32,320 bases of DNA from Bauldia sp. (GCA_020442065.1 JAGRKZ010000017.1:1-32320), one strand, 5' to 3'; shown: positions 16,211 to 25,027, numbered from the stretch's first letter. Translations and numbers: made by a program. The notes: generated by a model not told the origin, from the sequence alone.

Positions 16211-18472
16211 ATGGCGCAGAAACGCCGGACGAGCCAGCGGGCCGCGCCGCCGTCGGGCGCGAGCCTGACCCGCTATGCGTTCTCCGGCTCGGCACCGAAG
16301 AAGACCTCGACAAAGGGCGCTCAGACCGCAGCCCCGAAGTCACCATCGAAACCCGCGGCAAAGACGCCCGTCGCGCCGCCGAAGCGACCACCGACGCCGG
16401 CCGGGTCTAGGCAGAAGCCGGCGGCGCGACCGCCGGCCAGAACGCGCCGGACGCCCCGCCTCGGGCTGGTGGCGCGGACGGGCCGGTTCATCCGCGGCAT
16501 CGCCTACTGGTCGGTGGTCGCCTCGATCATCGCGGTGGTCGGGGTCACGGCCGTTGTCGCCTTCTACTGGTCCAAGCTGCCGCCCACATCGGAGTGGACG
16601 CTTCCGGCGCGGCCGGCGAGCGTGCGCATCGTCGCGGATGACGGGACGCTGATCACCAACCGCGGCGACGTCGCCGGCAGGACCCTGACGCTGGACGAGA
16701 TGCCGTCCTACCTGCCCGAAGCGGTCATTGCCATCGAGGACCGGCGCTTCCACTACCATCTCGGCATCGATCCGATCGGCCTCGCCCGCGCCGCCGTCAT
16801 CAACGCAACGTCCGGCGGCGTCGTCCAGGGGGGCTCCACGCTCACCCAGCAGCTCGCCAAGAACCTTTTCCTGAAGCCGGAGCGGACGTTCGAGCGCAAG
16901 GTCCAGGAGGTGATCCTCGCCGTCTGGCTCGAACTCAAGCTCAGCAAGCGCGAGATCCTCGAACTCTATCTCAACCGGGTCTATCTGGGCGCCGGAGCCT
17001 ACGGCGTCGACGCCGCCGCGCACCGCTATTTCGGGAAATCCGCCAGAGACGTGACCCTGGCCGAGGCCGCGACCCTCGCCGGCCTGCTCAAGGCGCCGGG
17101 CCACTATTCTCCCATCCTCGCACCGGCGGCCTCGCAGGCGCGCGCGCAGCTCGTGATCGCCGCCATGCGCGAGCAGGGCTACATCGACGATCGAACGGCA
17201 AGCTTCGCCCTCTCCGAGGACGTCAAACCCGTCCACGACGTGGCCGGGGGCAGCGGCCGCTACGTCGCCGACTGGGTGATGGACCAGCTTCCGTCCTATG
17301 TCGGTTCGCTCGATGAGGATATCGTTGTTGAGACCACCATCGATCTCCATGCCCAGGCACTCGCCGCCCGGGCCCTGACCGCTACGCTCGAGGCAGAGGG
17401 CCCCGGGCGCGGCGTCCGCCAGGGCGCCATCGTCGCGATGAGCCCGGACGGGGCGGTGCGGGCGCTGGTTGGCGGGCGCGACTATGCCACAAGCCCCTTC
17501 AACCGCGCGGTCGACGCCAAGCGACAACCGGGATCCTCCTTCAAGCCGTTCGTATTCCTCGCGGCGCTCGAGGCCGGCAACTCCCCGGAATCGGTGAGGA
17601 TCGACCAGCCGGTGACGATCCGCGGCTGGAGTCCAGAGAACTACACCCGCAAGTACCTCGGTCCGGTGACGCTGCGGTCCGCCCTTGCGCTGTCGCTCAA
17701 TACCATCGCGGCGCAACTCGCCGCTGAGGTCGGCCCTTCGACCGTCGCAGCCACGGCTCGGCGCCTCGGCATCCGCTCGGAGCTTCAGGCAACCCCCTCG
17801 ATCGCGCTCGGGACGTCGGAAGTCTCGCTGCTCGAAATGACCGGGGCCTACGCCACCCTCGCCAACAACGGCAATGGCGTGATCCCCCATGTCGTCGAGC
17901 GCATCCGCACCGAAGACGGCCGCGTGATCTACGAGCGAACGGGCTCGGGTCCCGGTCCGGTGATCCATCCGGCCTATGTGGCGATGATGAACGCCATGCT
18001 CGGCGAAGTGATGGCGACCGGCACCGGCAAGTCCGCAGCCATTCCGGGATGGCCGGCAGCCGGCAAGACCGGGACCTCCCAGGATTTCCGCGACGCCTGG
18101 TTCATCGGCTACACGGCGACGCTGGTGACCGGCGTCTGGTTCGGCAACGACGATAACCGGCCGACCAAGAAGGCCACCGGCAGCAATATCGCCGCGGCCG
18201 CGTGGCATCGCTTCATGACCGGCGCGCTGGAGGGCATCCCGGTGGCGGCGCTCCCCGGGTCCTACCAGTTCGCGGATTCCAGCGCTGCGGGCGGAGCCCA
18301 GGACCCGATCGCCGACCAGATCGCCATTGTCGGGGAGGATGGCGACGTCATCCGATCGGCGCCAGCGCCCCTGCCCGTTGCCGCCGCGCCATCGGCAACC
18401 ACCGGTGCAATCCGCTTCGGCCAACCGCCCCGGGAGCGGAAGGGCCTGTTCAAGCGCCTGTTCGGGGGCTGA
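16211..18472 (+). CDS. Class A penicillin-binding protein (PBP1A family), bifunctional transglycosylase/transpeptidase
   Basis: A 753-residue cell-wall synthase. A long basic, Pro/Ala-rich cytoplasmic tail (1-95) precedes one membrane anchor (about 97-119). The glycosyltransferase domain has its catalytic glutamate in EDRRFHYHLGID (E176) and GGSTLTQQLAKNLFL (207-221). The transpeptidase domain has the three serine-acyltransferase motifs: S442-x-x-K445 (SSFK), S495-L-N497 and K619-TG. The C-terminus ends in a low-complexity stretch and RKGLFKRLFGG. It polymerises lipid II and crosslinks peptidoglycan in the periplasm. CAGGGA lies close to the ATG, with AGGAG further upstream. Its TGA directly abuts the stop codon of the convergent cytochrome gene, with no space for a terminator. 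Confidence 0.95.
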   Translation: MAQKRRTSQRAAPPSGASLTRYAFSGSAPKKTSTKGAQTAAPKSPSKPAAKTPVAPPKRPPTPAGSRQKPAARPPARTRRTPRLGLVARTGRFIRGIAYWSVVASIIAVVGVTAVVAFYWSKLPPTSEWTLPARPASVRIVADDGTLITNRGDVAGRTLTLDEMPSYLPEAVIAIEDRRFHYHLGIDPIGLARAAVINATSGGVVQGGSTLTQQLAKNLFLKPERTFERKVQEVILAVWLELKLSKREILELYLNRVYLGAGAYGVDAAAHRYFGKSARDVTLAEAATLAGLLKAPGHYSPILAPAASQARAQLVIAAMREQGYIDDRTASFALSEDVKPVHDVAGGSGRYVADWVMDQLPSYVGSLDEDIVVETTIDLHAQALAARALTATLEAEGPGRGVRQGAIVAMSPDGAVRALVGGRDYATSPFNRAVDAKRQPGSSFKPFVFLAALEAGNSPESVRIDQPVTIRGWSPENYTRKYLGPVTLRSALALSLNTIAAQLAAEVGPSTVAATARRLGIRSELQATPSIALGTSEVSLLEMTGAYATLANNGNGVIPHVVERIRTEDGRVIYERTGSGPGPVIHPAYVAMMNAMLGEVMATGTGKSAAIPGWPAAGKTGTSQDFRDAWFIGYTATLVTGVWFGNDDNRPTKKATGSNIAAAAWHRFMTGALEGIPVAALPGSYQFADSSAAGGAQDPIADQIAIVGEDGDVIRSAPAPLPVAAAPSATTGAIRFGQPPRERKGLFKRLFGG

Positions 18473-19417
18473 CTACATCATATCGCCGCCGGCCTTGGTG
18501 GCGGTGTACTGCGACGAGATCGGCGGCAAGGTCCTCAGGAACGCGGCCATGGCTTCCTGATCCTCAGCGGTCAGGCGCGCGAGGTTTTTCTGCACCTCGG
18601 CCATGTCGCCGCCGACGACGTCGAAATCGGGCAGGAACCCGGTTTTCATCATCCCGACGATGTCGCTGACCGACCAGGATCCGATGCCACTATCCTTGTC
18701 GGGCGTGATGTTCGGCGCACTGCCGTTGCCGCCGGCGAGCGGGGCGCCGCTATAGGCGCGCTCGGCGACAATACCGCCAAAGAAGTTGCGCGGCGAATGG
18801 CACTGCGTGCAGTGGCCCGGCCCCTCCGTGAGGTAGGCGCCCCGGTTCACCGCCGCATCCGCCGCCGCATCCGGAACGAACGCCTTGCCGTCGACATAGA
18901 GCAGCTTCCATAGCCCGAGGCCGCGCCGGATGTTGAAGGGAAAGGCAAGCGCAGTCTCCTCGACGGCATTCGACACCGCCGGCAGCGTGTCGAGATAGCC
19001 CTTGAGATCGATGATGTCCTCGAAGGTCATCCGCTGATACGAGGTGTAGGGGAAGGCTGGATAGAGATGCTCGCCGTCGCGGCCGACGCCCAACTTCATG
19101 GCGTTGACGAAATCGAGCGTCGTCCATCCGCCGATCCCCGTCGCCGGGTCGGGCGAGATGTTGGGCACATGGAAATCGCCGAAGTCCGACTTGAGCACGA
19201 GGCCGCCGGCGAGCTTGAGACGGTCGTCGCCGGAGGCGCCCGGGGCGGCATGGCACGAGGCGCATCCCCCGGCCCAGAACAGGTACTCGCCGTTGGCGAG
19301 ATCGGGCGCGTGGTCGGGCAGGTCAGCGGCGGCGAAGGTGCGGGGCGCCGACAGGAACCAGACGGCGACCAGACCGACCAAGCCGAGGATCACCACGATC
19401 GCCAGAAGTTTCCGCAT
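18473..19417 (-). CDS. Membrane-anchored diheme cytochrome c
   Basis: A 314-residue periplasmic electron carrier. An N-terminal hydrophobic helix (about 4-24) serves as anchor or uncleaved signal. Two c-type heme sites are present: C52-ASC-H56 in the first domain and C203-TQC-H207 in the second. Methionines in conserved positions (YTSYQRM and VGMMKTGF) are candidate axial ligands. The NISPDPATGIGGW and NITPDKDSGIGSW repeats show the duplicated domain typical of cytochrome subunits of periplasmic dehydrogenases such as alcohol or gluconate dehydrogenase, but no dehydrogenase gene is adjacent, so the partner is unknown. The start at 19417 (MRKLLAIVV) is chosen over an upstream extension to 19546 that lacks a signal sequence. 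Confidence 0.9.
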   Translation of the reverse strand: MRKLLAIVVILGLVGLVAVWFLSAPRTFAAADLPDHAPDLANGEYLFWAGGCASCHAAPGASGDDRLKLAGGLVLKSDFGDFHVPNISPDPATGIGGWTTLDFVNAMKLGVGRDGEHLYPAFPYTSYQRMTFEDIIDLKGYLDTLPAVSNAVEETALAFPFNIRRGLGLWKLLYVDGKAFVPDAAADAAVNRGAYLTEGPGHCTQCHSPRNFFGGIVAERAYSGAPLAGGNGSAPNITPDKDSGIGSWSVSDIVGMMKTGFLPDFDVVGGDMAEVQKNLARLTAEDQEAMAAFLRTLPPISSQYTATKAGGDMM

Positions 19418-19977
19418 GACGTGCCGTCCCCCACCCGCGTCGAACCACTGCCGGCCAATGATCGCAAGACACCCCGGAGGCGGCAAGACCACCGCCGCGC
19501 CTTTCCCGCGCACAGTTTCGTCATCCGCTCGGGGCTCCGGGCCCACAGGAGCGAGCCCGCACGCCGAAAGGCGTCGGGGTTGTGGTTCGTCTCAGCAGCC
19601 CCCTCATTGCCGAGGGGTGGCGGGCGCTTCCGAAGCGCCGGCCGGGATTGACCTACCCGGCAAAGGAACAATGCGATGTCAGGCGCAAAGGAAGCACCCG
19701 CCGCGGCGATTTGAATCCGTCTCCGACCGGGCGTCTTCGGCGGGTCGCCCCGCCTTAAGCCTTCGGGCGGCAGGGTCGTAGTGCCCCACGGTCCCGGGCG
19801 GAGCGCCCCGATGGCCGCCTGCGAAGCCGCCAGCAGGGGACGCCGCCTCCCACACCGCCATCAGTTTCGCCTCCGAATGGCGACCCTCGTGGAGCAGGAG
19901 TGATAGGGAAAATATTCGCAGTCAAGCAGGTGCACGGGAGGCTCGCAAAACCGGCGATCGCCCACTAGGTTCCGGCG
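19418..19977. other. 560-base gene-free region with clustered hairpins
   Basis: No convincing coding sequence is seen here: the open frames are short, arginine-rich and lack start-site support. The stretch contains a run of four adjacent inverted repeats at 19561-19661 and an isolated GGCGGG-tcgc-CCCGCC hairpin near 19738. The promoters of the cytochrome gene (minus) and moeB-like gene (plus) should lie here, but no clear pair of boxes was found. Confidence 0.6.
19561..19661. other. Row of four hairpins, possible structured RNA
   Basis: Four perfect inverted repeats follow one another: ACGCC-GAAA-GGCGT (19561-19574), CCCCTC-attgcc-GAGGGG (19600-19617), GGCGCTTC-c-GAAGCGCC (19623-19639) and GCCGGG-attgaccta-CCCGGC (19641-19661). 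The first has a GNRA tetraloop. In GC-rich DNA some hairpins arise by chance, but four in 101 bases is dense. It does not resemble tmRNA, SRP RNA, RNase P RNA or any riboswitch I can recognise. Confidence 0.35.
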
Positions 19978-20754
19978 ATGGAGCTTTCCCGCGACGAGAT
20001 CGAACGCTACGCGCGGCACATCGTGCTTGCCGATGTCGGCGGCCCCGGCCAGCAGAAGCTGAAAGCGGCCCGGGTGCTGGTGATCGGCGCGGGCGGCCTC
20101 GGCACACCCGTCATACAGTACCTTGCCGCAGCGGGCGTCGGCACCCTTGGCATCGTCGACCAAGACACCGTGTCGCTGTCGAACCTGCAGCGCCAGGTCA
20201 TCCATGCGACCGACGCAATCGGCATCGGCAAGGCGGAGAGCGCGCGGGCGGCGGTGGCGCGGATCAACCCCCATGTCGCGGTAGAGGTCCACTCTGTCCG
20301 TCTCACCGCCGATAACGCCGCCGAACTCATCGCCGGATACGACGTCATCGTCGACGGCACTGACAATTTCGCCACCCGGTATGCCGTGTCGGATGCCTGT
20401 TTCCACGCCCGACGGCCGCTCATCACGGCCGCCGTCGGCCAGTTCGACGGCTCGCTCACGACGCTGAAACCGTATCTCGCCGACGACAGCGGCACGCCAA
20501 ATCCGACCTATCGCTGCCTGTTCCCGGAAGCGCCTCCCGACGGCCTCCTCCCTACCTGTGCGGAGGCCGGCGTCCTCGGGGCGCTGGTCGGGGTGGTCGG
20601 ATCGCTGCAGGCGCTCGAGGCTATCAAGGAGATCGTCGGGGTCGGCACCGGACTGGTGGGACGGCTCCTGCTCTTCGACGCCCGGGACATGCGCTTCGAG
20701 ACCATCCGTTACGGGTGGGACCCCGGCAACCCGCTCAACGGCACCGGCGAGTGA
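19978..20754 (+). CDS. moeB: HesA/MoeB/ThiF-family adenylyltransferase, probably molybdopterin-synthase adenylyltransferase
   Basis: A 258-residue E1-like enzyme that would adenylate the C-terminal glycine of the sulfur carrier MoaD in molybdenum cofactor synthesis (or ThiS in thiamine synthesis). The nucleotide-binding loop is GAGGLGTP (37-44), followed by VDQDTVSLSNLQRQ (60-73) and the DGTDN motif (126-130). C194 in LPTCAEAGVLG is the conserved cysteine region. The paired CxxC zinc sites of E. coli MoeB are absent: only one cysteine (YRCLFPE) remains at the first and none at the C-terminus, a form also common in alphaproteobacteria. No other moa/moe or thi gene is near, so MoeB rather than ThiF is a family-level inference. 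Confidence 0.82.
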   Translation: MELSRDEIERYARHIVLADVGGPGQQKLKAARVLVIGAGGLGTPVIQYLAAAGVGTLGIVDQDTVSLSNLQRQVIHATDAIGIGKAESARAAVARINPHVAVEVHSVRLTADNAAELIAGYDVIVDGTDNFATRYAVSDACFHARRPLITAAVGQFDGSLTTLKPYLADDSGTPNPTYRCLFPEAPPDGLLPTCAEAGVLGALVGVVGSLQALEAIKEIVGVGTGLVGRLLLFDARDMRFETIRYGWDPGNPLNGTGE

Positions 20755-20842
20755 GCTGACCCCACAGTCGCGTTGAGACCTCCTTAACTACGTCGAGTCA
20801 CGATGCGCTCACGGTTCATTATGCGTTGCGTGGGGTATCGAC

Positions 20843-21418
20843 ATGGCGAGAGGGGCACTTTCCGGTCTCTATCGGGGCGTCAAAGCAGTGGCGGGGATTG
20901 TTGCCGTCGTCGGGCTCGGGACCATCCTGTTCGTGCATCCATCAGCCATCACCGCAGCGCCCGCCAACGATCCGAGCGCGCGCACGACCGGCAGCGGACT
21001 ACCGGTGCCGCGCTTCGTCAGCCTCAAGTCATCCAAGGTCAACGTCCGCGTTGGCCCTGGCGAAGACTACGGGGTTTCATGGGTCTTCGTGAAACCCGGC
21101 CTGCCGATCGAAGTGATTCAGGAGTTCGACAATTGGCGGCGCATCCGCGACTCGGATGGCCAAGTCGGCTGGGTCTTCCAGAGCCTTCTTTCCGGGAAGC
21201 GCACCGCGGTCGTCGCGCCCTGGCAGGGCGGCGAGCCCCGCCCGATCCGCGCATCCGACATCGCGGACGCGCGCATTACGGCCTATCTCGAACCCGGCGT
21301 GGTCGGCGACATCGAGCGCTGCAGGGGCGGATGGTGCGAAATCTCCGGCAAGGGCTATTCGGGCTGGATCGCCCGGGACCAGCTCTGGGGTGTCTATCCA
21401 GACGAGGACATCAACTGA
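20843..21418 (+). CDS. Exported protein with two bacterial SH3-like domains
   Basis: A 191-residue protein. A hydrophobic segment at about 14-36 acts as signal or anchor. The first SH3-like domain (about 58-115) has the usual SLKSSKVNVRVGPGEDYGVSWVF and GWVFQSLL blocks; the second (about 120-185) has DIERCRGGWCEISGKGYSGWIARDQLWGVYP. Such domains bind peptidoglycan or cell-envelope proteins in the periplasm; the family is widespread in alphaproteobacteria and mostly uncharacterised. The ATG at 20843 lies 89 bases after the moeB-like stop, with GGGG 8 bases upstream. Another ATG at 20821 is in a different frame and gives no sensible product. Confidence 0.85.
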   Translation: MARGALSGLYRGVKAVAGIVAVVGLGTILFVHPSAITAAPANDPSARTTGSGLPVPRFVSLKSSKVNVRVGPGEDYGVSWVFVKPGLPIEVIQEFDNWRRIRDSDGQVGWVFQSLLSGKRTAVVAPWQGGEPRPIRASDIADARITAYLEPGVVGDIERCRGGWCEISGKGYSGWIARDQLWGVYPDEDIN

Positions 21419-21496
21419 CGCCGACCGCCGTGAAGACGAGGGTGTGCCGACAACGATACGCCCGCTGCCTGCCGATGGTGGGCCGCTGAACCCCTC

Positions 21497-21940
21497 TCAG
21501 CGAACGCGGCGGAGGCGCACGACCACGTCGATGCGGCTGATCTCGTAGCCCGGCGGCGGCTCCGGAACATTGCCGACACCCATGCCATCCTCCGGAATGT
21601 CGATCACCTGATTGTCGTCTTCGACAAAGAAGTGATGATGGTCTGACGTGTTGGTGTCGAAGTAGGTCTTCGACCCATCGACCGCGACTTCCCGCAGAAG
21701 GCCAGCTTCGGTGAACTGGTGAAGGGTGTTGTACACGGTCGCAAGCGAGACGGGGACCCGGGCAGTCATCGCCTCCTCGTGCAGGCCCTCGGCCGAAACG
21801 TGCCGATTGCCTCTGGCATAGAGCAAGCCGGCGAGCGCCATGCGCTGGCGGGTCGGCCGCAGGCCGGAGCCACGCAGCATGGTTCGAATCTCGAGCCGGG
21901 ATTGTTCCCCGGAGCGAAGGGTCGTAACAGTCGCGTTCAT
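21497..21940 (-). CDS. irr: Iron response regulator Irr (Fur family)
   Basis: A 147-residue Fur-family DNA-binding regulator. In alphaproteobacteria Irr controls iron and heme genes according to heme status. Winged-helix DNA-binding domain about 15-90 (LRPTRQRMALAGLLY, SLATVYNTLHQFTEAGLL), then the dimerisation domain with the SDHHHFFVE histidine cluster and DIPEDG segment. The N-terminal Cys-Pro heme regulatory motif of Bradyrhizobium Irr is absent, as in many other Irr proteins. Two ATG codons are possible (21952 and 21940); 21940 is chosen because GGAAG lies 5 bases upstream, while 21952 has no ribosome site. The divergent fabA neighbour is the usual Rhizobiales arrangement and supports Irr over Fur or PerR. 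Confidence 0.88.
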   Translation of the reverse strand: MNATVTTLRSGEQSRLEIRTMLRGSGLRPTRQRMALAGLLYARGNRHVSAEGLHEEAMTARVPVSLATVYNTLHQFTEAGLLREVAVDGSKTYFDTNTSDHHHFFVEDDNQVIDIPEDGMGVGNVPEPPPGYEISRIDVVVRLRRVR

Positions 21941-21993
21941 CGTCGCTTCCATCTGGCCGCGCGGTTCAAGGCCGCGGGTTGCAAAACGGCATC

Positions 21994-22022
21994 ACTATAG
22001 GATCGCGGCACAAGCCACGCAA
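21994..22022 (-). promoter_or_regulatory. Candidate irr promoter
   Basis: On the minus strand TTGCGT (22022-22017) and TATAGT (21999-21994) are separated by 17 bases, a good match to a housekeeping promoter. Transcription would begin near 21987, about 47 bases before the irr start codon at 21940. Confidence 0.6.
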
Positions 22023-22035
22023 CGAACCGATAATA

Positions 22036-22053
22036 TTGCACCTGCAGATGCAA
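22036..22053. promoter_or_regulatory. 18-base palindrome just upstream of the irr promoter
   Basis: TTGCACCTGCAGATGCAA is symmetrical except for one base pair (C/A positions flanking the centre). It begins 14 bases upstream of the irr -35 box. TGCAA half-sites of this kind resemble sites described for Fur/Mur-family regulators in alphaproteobacteria, but assignment to a particular regulator is inference. Confidence 0.45.
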
Positions 22054-22119
22054 GGATAGGCAATGAATCGCCCGCCCACCGCGATAATTCGCCGCCCTCG
22101 ATCGATGAGAGGTTGGGTG

Positions 22120-22148
22120 TTGCGGGCGCCAGCCCTCATCCCGATAAT
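22120..22148 (+). promoter_or_regulatory. Candidate fabA-fabB-fabI promoter
   Basis: TTGCGG (22120-22125) and GATAAT (22143-22148) are separated by exactly 17 bases. Transcription would start near 22155, giving a leader of about 124 bases to the fabA ATG. A short direct repeat GTGTTAG GTGTTAG lies in the leader around 22163-22176. Confidence 0.6.
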
Positions 22149-22278
22149 GTAGCGGCAGGCCGTGTTAGGTGTTAGGTAGGGACGATTGCTCGTCCGGCCG
22201 GTCATGGGGACCGTCGGCATAGCTACGTGGTGTGTCGTGACAGAAGCCGCAATTTTTCCAAAAGATGGCGTGGTGAGC

Positions 22279-22806
22279 ATGAACGACCGGTCTTCGAGTT
22301 TCGACTATGAGGACCTGCTCGCCTGCGCACGCGGTGAGTTGTTCGGCAGAGGCAATGCCCAACTGCCGCTGCCGCCGATGCTGATGTTCGATCGCATCAC
22401 CGAGATCGCCGAAGACGGCGGCGAGCACGGCAAGGGCCAGATCCGGGCGGAGCTCGACGTCAAGGCGGACCTCTGGTTCTTCCTCTGTCATTTCAAGGGC
22501 GACCCGGTGATGCCGGGTTGCCTCGGGCTCGACGCGCTCTGGCAAATGCTCGGCTTCTTCCTTGGCTGGCTGGGCCTTCCCGGCAAGGGGCGGGCATTGT
22601 CCGTCGGCGAGGTCAAGTTCTCCGGCATGGTGCTGCCAACCGCCAGAATCGTTCAGTACGGGGTCGACCTGAAGCGGGTTCTCAGGTCCAAGCTCGTGCT
22701 CGGCGTCGGCGATGGCTGGCTAAAGGCCGACGGCGAGACCATCTACCGTGCGTCCGACCTCAAGGTCGGCTTGTTCAAGGGCGAGACCCAGCCCGTCACC
22801 GGCTGA
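22279..22806 (+). CDS. fabA: 3-hydroxydecanoyl-[acyl-carrier-protein] dehydratase/isomerase
   Basis: A 175-residue hot-dog-fold enzyme that dehydrates 3-hydroxydecanoyl-ACP and isomerises trans-2 to cis-3-decenoyl-ACP, the branch point of anaerobic unsaturated fatty acid synthesis. H71 in [22 protein letters not shown] and D85 are the catalytic pair (H70/D84 in E. coli). The isomerase-type context, with FabB next door, separates it from FabZ. The length fits the family (172 in E. coli). The start at 22279 ([13 protein letters not shown]) follows GGTGAG; the upstream in-frame extension to 22186 is not conserved-looking. First gene of fabA-fabB-fabI. Confidence 0.96.
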   Translation: MNDRSSSFDYEDLLACARGELFGRGNAQLPLPPMLMFDRITEIAEDGGEHGKGQIRAELDVKADLWFFLCHFKGDPVMPGCLGLDALWQMLGFFLGWLGLPGKGRALSVGEVKFSGMVLPTARIVQYGVDLKRVLRSKLVLGVGDGWLKADGETIYRASDLKVGLFKGETQPVTG

Positions 22807-22872
22807 CCGGCGCGTCGGCCGACGGGCCGGCCAAACGCCGAACGGTGGCAACGAAAACACGATGAGGCCGAG

Positions 22873-24096
22873 ATGAAGCGGGTCGTTGTAACGGGCATGG
22901 GAATCGTGTCCTCGATCGGCAACAACACGCAGGAGGTTCTCTCCGCCCTGCGCGAGGGCCGCTCCGGAATCGTTCGGGCGGACACGTATGCCGAACTGGG
23001 CTTTCGCTCCCAAGTCCACGGCGCTCCCGACATTGACGCCGCGGCAATGGTCGACCGGCGGGCGATGCGCTTCCATGGCGGCGGCACCGCCTGGAACCAT
23101 ATCGCCATGGACCAGGCCATCCTCGATTCCGGCCTGGAACCGTCCGAGATCTCGAGCGAGCGAACCGGCATCGTGATGGGCTCGGGCGGTCCCTCGACCC
23201 GGACGATCGTCGCGGCGGCAGACATCACTCGGGAAAAGGGTCCGAAGCGCGTCGGCCCATTCGCAGTGCCCAAGGCGATGTCGTCGACGGCGTCGGCGAC
23301 GCTCTCGACGTGGTTCAAGATCAAGGGCGTTTCGTATTCGATATCGTCGGCGTGCTCGACCTCCAGCCACTGCATCGGCAATTCCTACGAGATGATCCAA
23401 CTCGGCAAGCAGGATGTGATGTTTGCGGGCGGCTGCGAGGAACTCGACTGGACCCTGTCGGTGCTGTTCGACGGCATGGGCGCGATGTCGAGCCACTTCA
23501 ACGATCGGCCGGCGATCGCCTCGCGCGCCTACGACCGGAACCGCGACGGCTTCGTCATCGCCGGCGGCGCCGGCGTCCTCGTCCTTGAGGAACTGGAGCA
23601 CGCGAAAGCCCGCGGCGCCCGCATCTACGGCGAGATCGTCGGCTACGGGGCGACCTCGGACGGCGAGGACATGGTGGTGCCGTCAGGCGAAGGCGCCGTG
23701 CGCTGCATGAAGATGGCCCTTTCCACCTCGGGCGGGGCGGTCGACTACATCAACCCGCATGCGACCTCGACGCCCGCCGGCGACGGGCCGGAGATCGACG
23801 CCATCCGCGCGGTCTTCGGCGGGGCGGACAAGTGTCCGCCGATTTCCGCGACCAAGTCCCTCACCGGCCACTCGCTTGGCGCCACCGGCGTGCAGGAGGC
23901 GATCTACTGCCTGCTGATGATGAACAACGGATTCATACCCGCCTCGGCCCACATCGATGAGCTGGATCCGGCATTTGCCGACATGCCGATCGTCCGAGAG
24001 CGGATCGACAATGTCGAGGTCAACCGGGTGCTCTCCAATTCCTTCGGGTTCGGCGGCACAAACGCCTCGCTCGTATTGCAGCGCTATGTGAGCTGA
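22873..24096 (+). CDS. fabB: Beta-ketoacyl-ACP synthase I
   Basis: A 407-residue thiolase-fold condensing enzyme that elongates acyl-ACPs, including cis-3-decenoyl-ACP made by FabA, with malonyl-ACP. The active-site cysteine is C161 ([13 protein letters not shown]); the histidines are H296 ([11 protein letters not shown]) and H333 ([10 protein letters not shown]), with K328 just before. This Cys-His-His set plus the position directly after fabA identifies FabB rather than FabF. A short GAG precedes the ATG at 22873; the gap from fabA is 66 bases and the gap to fabI 52. Confidence 0.96.
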   Translation: MKRVVVTGMGIVSSIGNNTQEVLSALREGRSGIVRADTYAELGFRSQVHGAPDIDAAAMVDRRAMRFHGGGTAWNHIAMDQAILDSGLEPSEISSERTGIVMGSGGPSTRTIVAAADITREKGPKRVGPFAVPKAMSSTASATLSTWFKIKGVSYSISSACSTSSHCIGNSYEMIQLGKQDVMFAGGCEELDWTLSVLFDGMGAMSSHFNDRPAIASRAYDRNRDGFVIAGGAGVLVLEELEHAKARGARIYGEIVGYGATSDGEDMVVPSGEGAVRCMKMALSTSGGAVDYINPHATSTPAGDGPEIDAIRAVFGGADKCPPISATKSLTGHSLGATGVQEAIYCLLMMNNGFIPASAHIDELDPAFADMPIVRERIDNVEVNRVLSNSFGFGGTNASLVLQRYVS

Positions 24097-24148
24097 CCAA
24101 AGACATCGTCAGGGAAACGACAACGCCACCGGGGGGCTCGATAACGAG

Positions 24149-25027
24149 ATGACAACCGGCCTGATGCAGGGCAAGCGGGGCCTGGTGATGGGCGTCGCCA
24201 ACGACCACTCCATCGCGTGGGGCATTGCGCGCCGGGTTGCCGCCGCCGGCGCCGAACTCGCCTTTACCTATCAGCCCCCGTCGATGGACAAGCGTGTCCG
24301 TCCGCTCGCGGCCTCGCTCAACTCCGATTTCGTCCTGCCCTGCGACGTTGGGCTCGATCCGGACGATTCCGATCCGGCGTCGCTCAGCTCGGTCTTTGCG
24401 GCGATCGGCGAGCGCTGGGGCAGCCTCGACTTTCTGGTCCACGCCATCGCCTTCTCCGACAAGTCGGAATTGAAGGGCCGCTACGCCGACACTACGCGCG
24501 CCAACTTCAGCAAGACCATGCTGATCTCATGCTTCTCGTTCACCGAAGTGGCGAAGCGGGCGGCCGGGCTGATGACGAACGGCGGCGCCATGGTGACGTT
24601 GACCTATGGCGGCTCGATGCGCGTGATGCCCAACTACAATGTGATGGGAGTGGCCAAGGCTGCGCTCGAGGCGAGTGTGCGCTATCTCGCTTACGATTTC
24701 GGCGAGCAGAACGTGCGGGTGAACGCGATTTCTGCCGGACCGGTCCGTACCCTTGCCGGCTCGGGCGTCGCCGACGCCCGGATAATGTTCAACTACCAGA
24801 AGAAGAACTCGCCGCTGCGTCGAACCGTGACCCTCGACGAGATCGGCAACACGGCGCTCTACCTGCTGTCGGATCTGGCCTCGGCCGTGACCGGCGAGAT
24901 TCACTTCGTCGATTCCGGCTACAACATCGTCTCGATGCCCCGGCTTTCGGAGCTCAAGACCCTAGACGAACCGAACGAGCGGAACGACGAACCGCGCGAA
25001 GACAACGGTCGAGAAGCCGCGGAGTAG
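24149..25027 (+). CDS. fabI: Enoyl-[acyl-carrier-protein] reductase (NADH)
   Basis: A 292-residue short-chain dehydrogenase-type enzyme reducing enoyl-ACP in each elongation cycle; the target of triclosan and related inhibitors in other bacteria. The cofactor loop is GLVMGVANDHSIAWGIA (11-27). The catalytic Y163-x6-K170 motif is in MPNYNVMGVAKAALEA, with Y153 upstream. VTGEIHFVDSGYNIV closes the fold. The protein carries a polar, acidic C-terminal tail (about 268-292, ERNDEPREDNGREAAE) beyond the E. coli length. Third gene of the fab cluster; its stop is 20 bases from the convergent grpE stop. Confidence 0.95.
   Translation: MTTGLMQGKRGLVMGVANDHSIAWGIARRVAAAGAELAFTYQPPSMDKRVRPLAASLNSDFVLPCDVGLDPDDSDPASLSSVFAAIGERWGSLDFLVHAIAFSDKSELKGRYADTTRANFSKTMLISCFSFTEVAKRAAGLMTNGGAMVTLTYGGSMRVMPNYNVMGVAKAALEASVRYLAYDFGEQNVRVNAISAGPVRTLAGSGVADARIMFNYQKKNSPLRRTVTLDEIGNTALYLLSDLASAVTGEIHFVDSGYNIVSMPRLSELKTLDEPNERNDEPREDNGREAAE

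Noticed and set aside
16340-18424. 694-codon minus-strand open frame within the penicillin-binding protein gene
   Set aside because: It is an antisense shadow kept open by GC-rich third codon positions; the plus strand carries all catalytic motifs of a class A PBP.
19700-19760. tRNA-like 3' half (GATTTGAATCC)
   Set aside because: The flanking bases do not form a 5-base-pair T stem on either strand, and no matching anticodon arm or acceptor stem was found.
19390-19861. Short minus-strand open frames of 93 and 60 codons upstream of the cytochrome gene
   Set aside because: They are arginine-rich, lack ribosome sites and cross the hairpin cluster; they are more likely non-coding.
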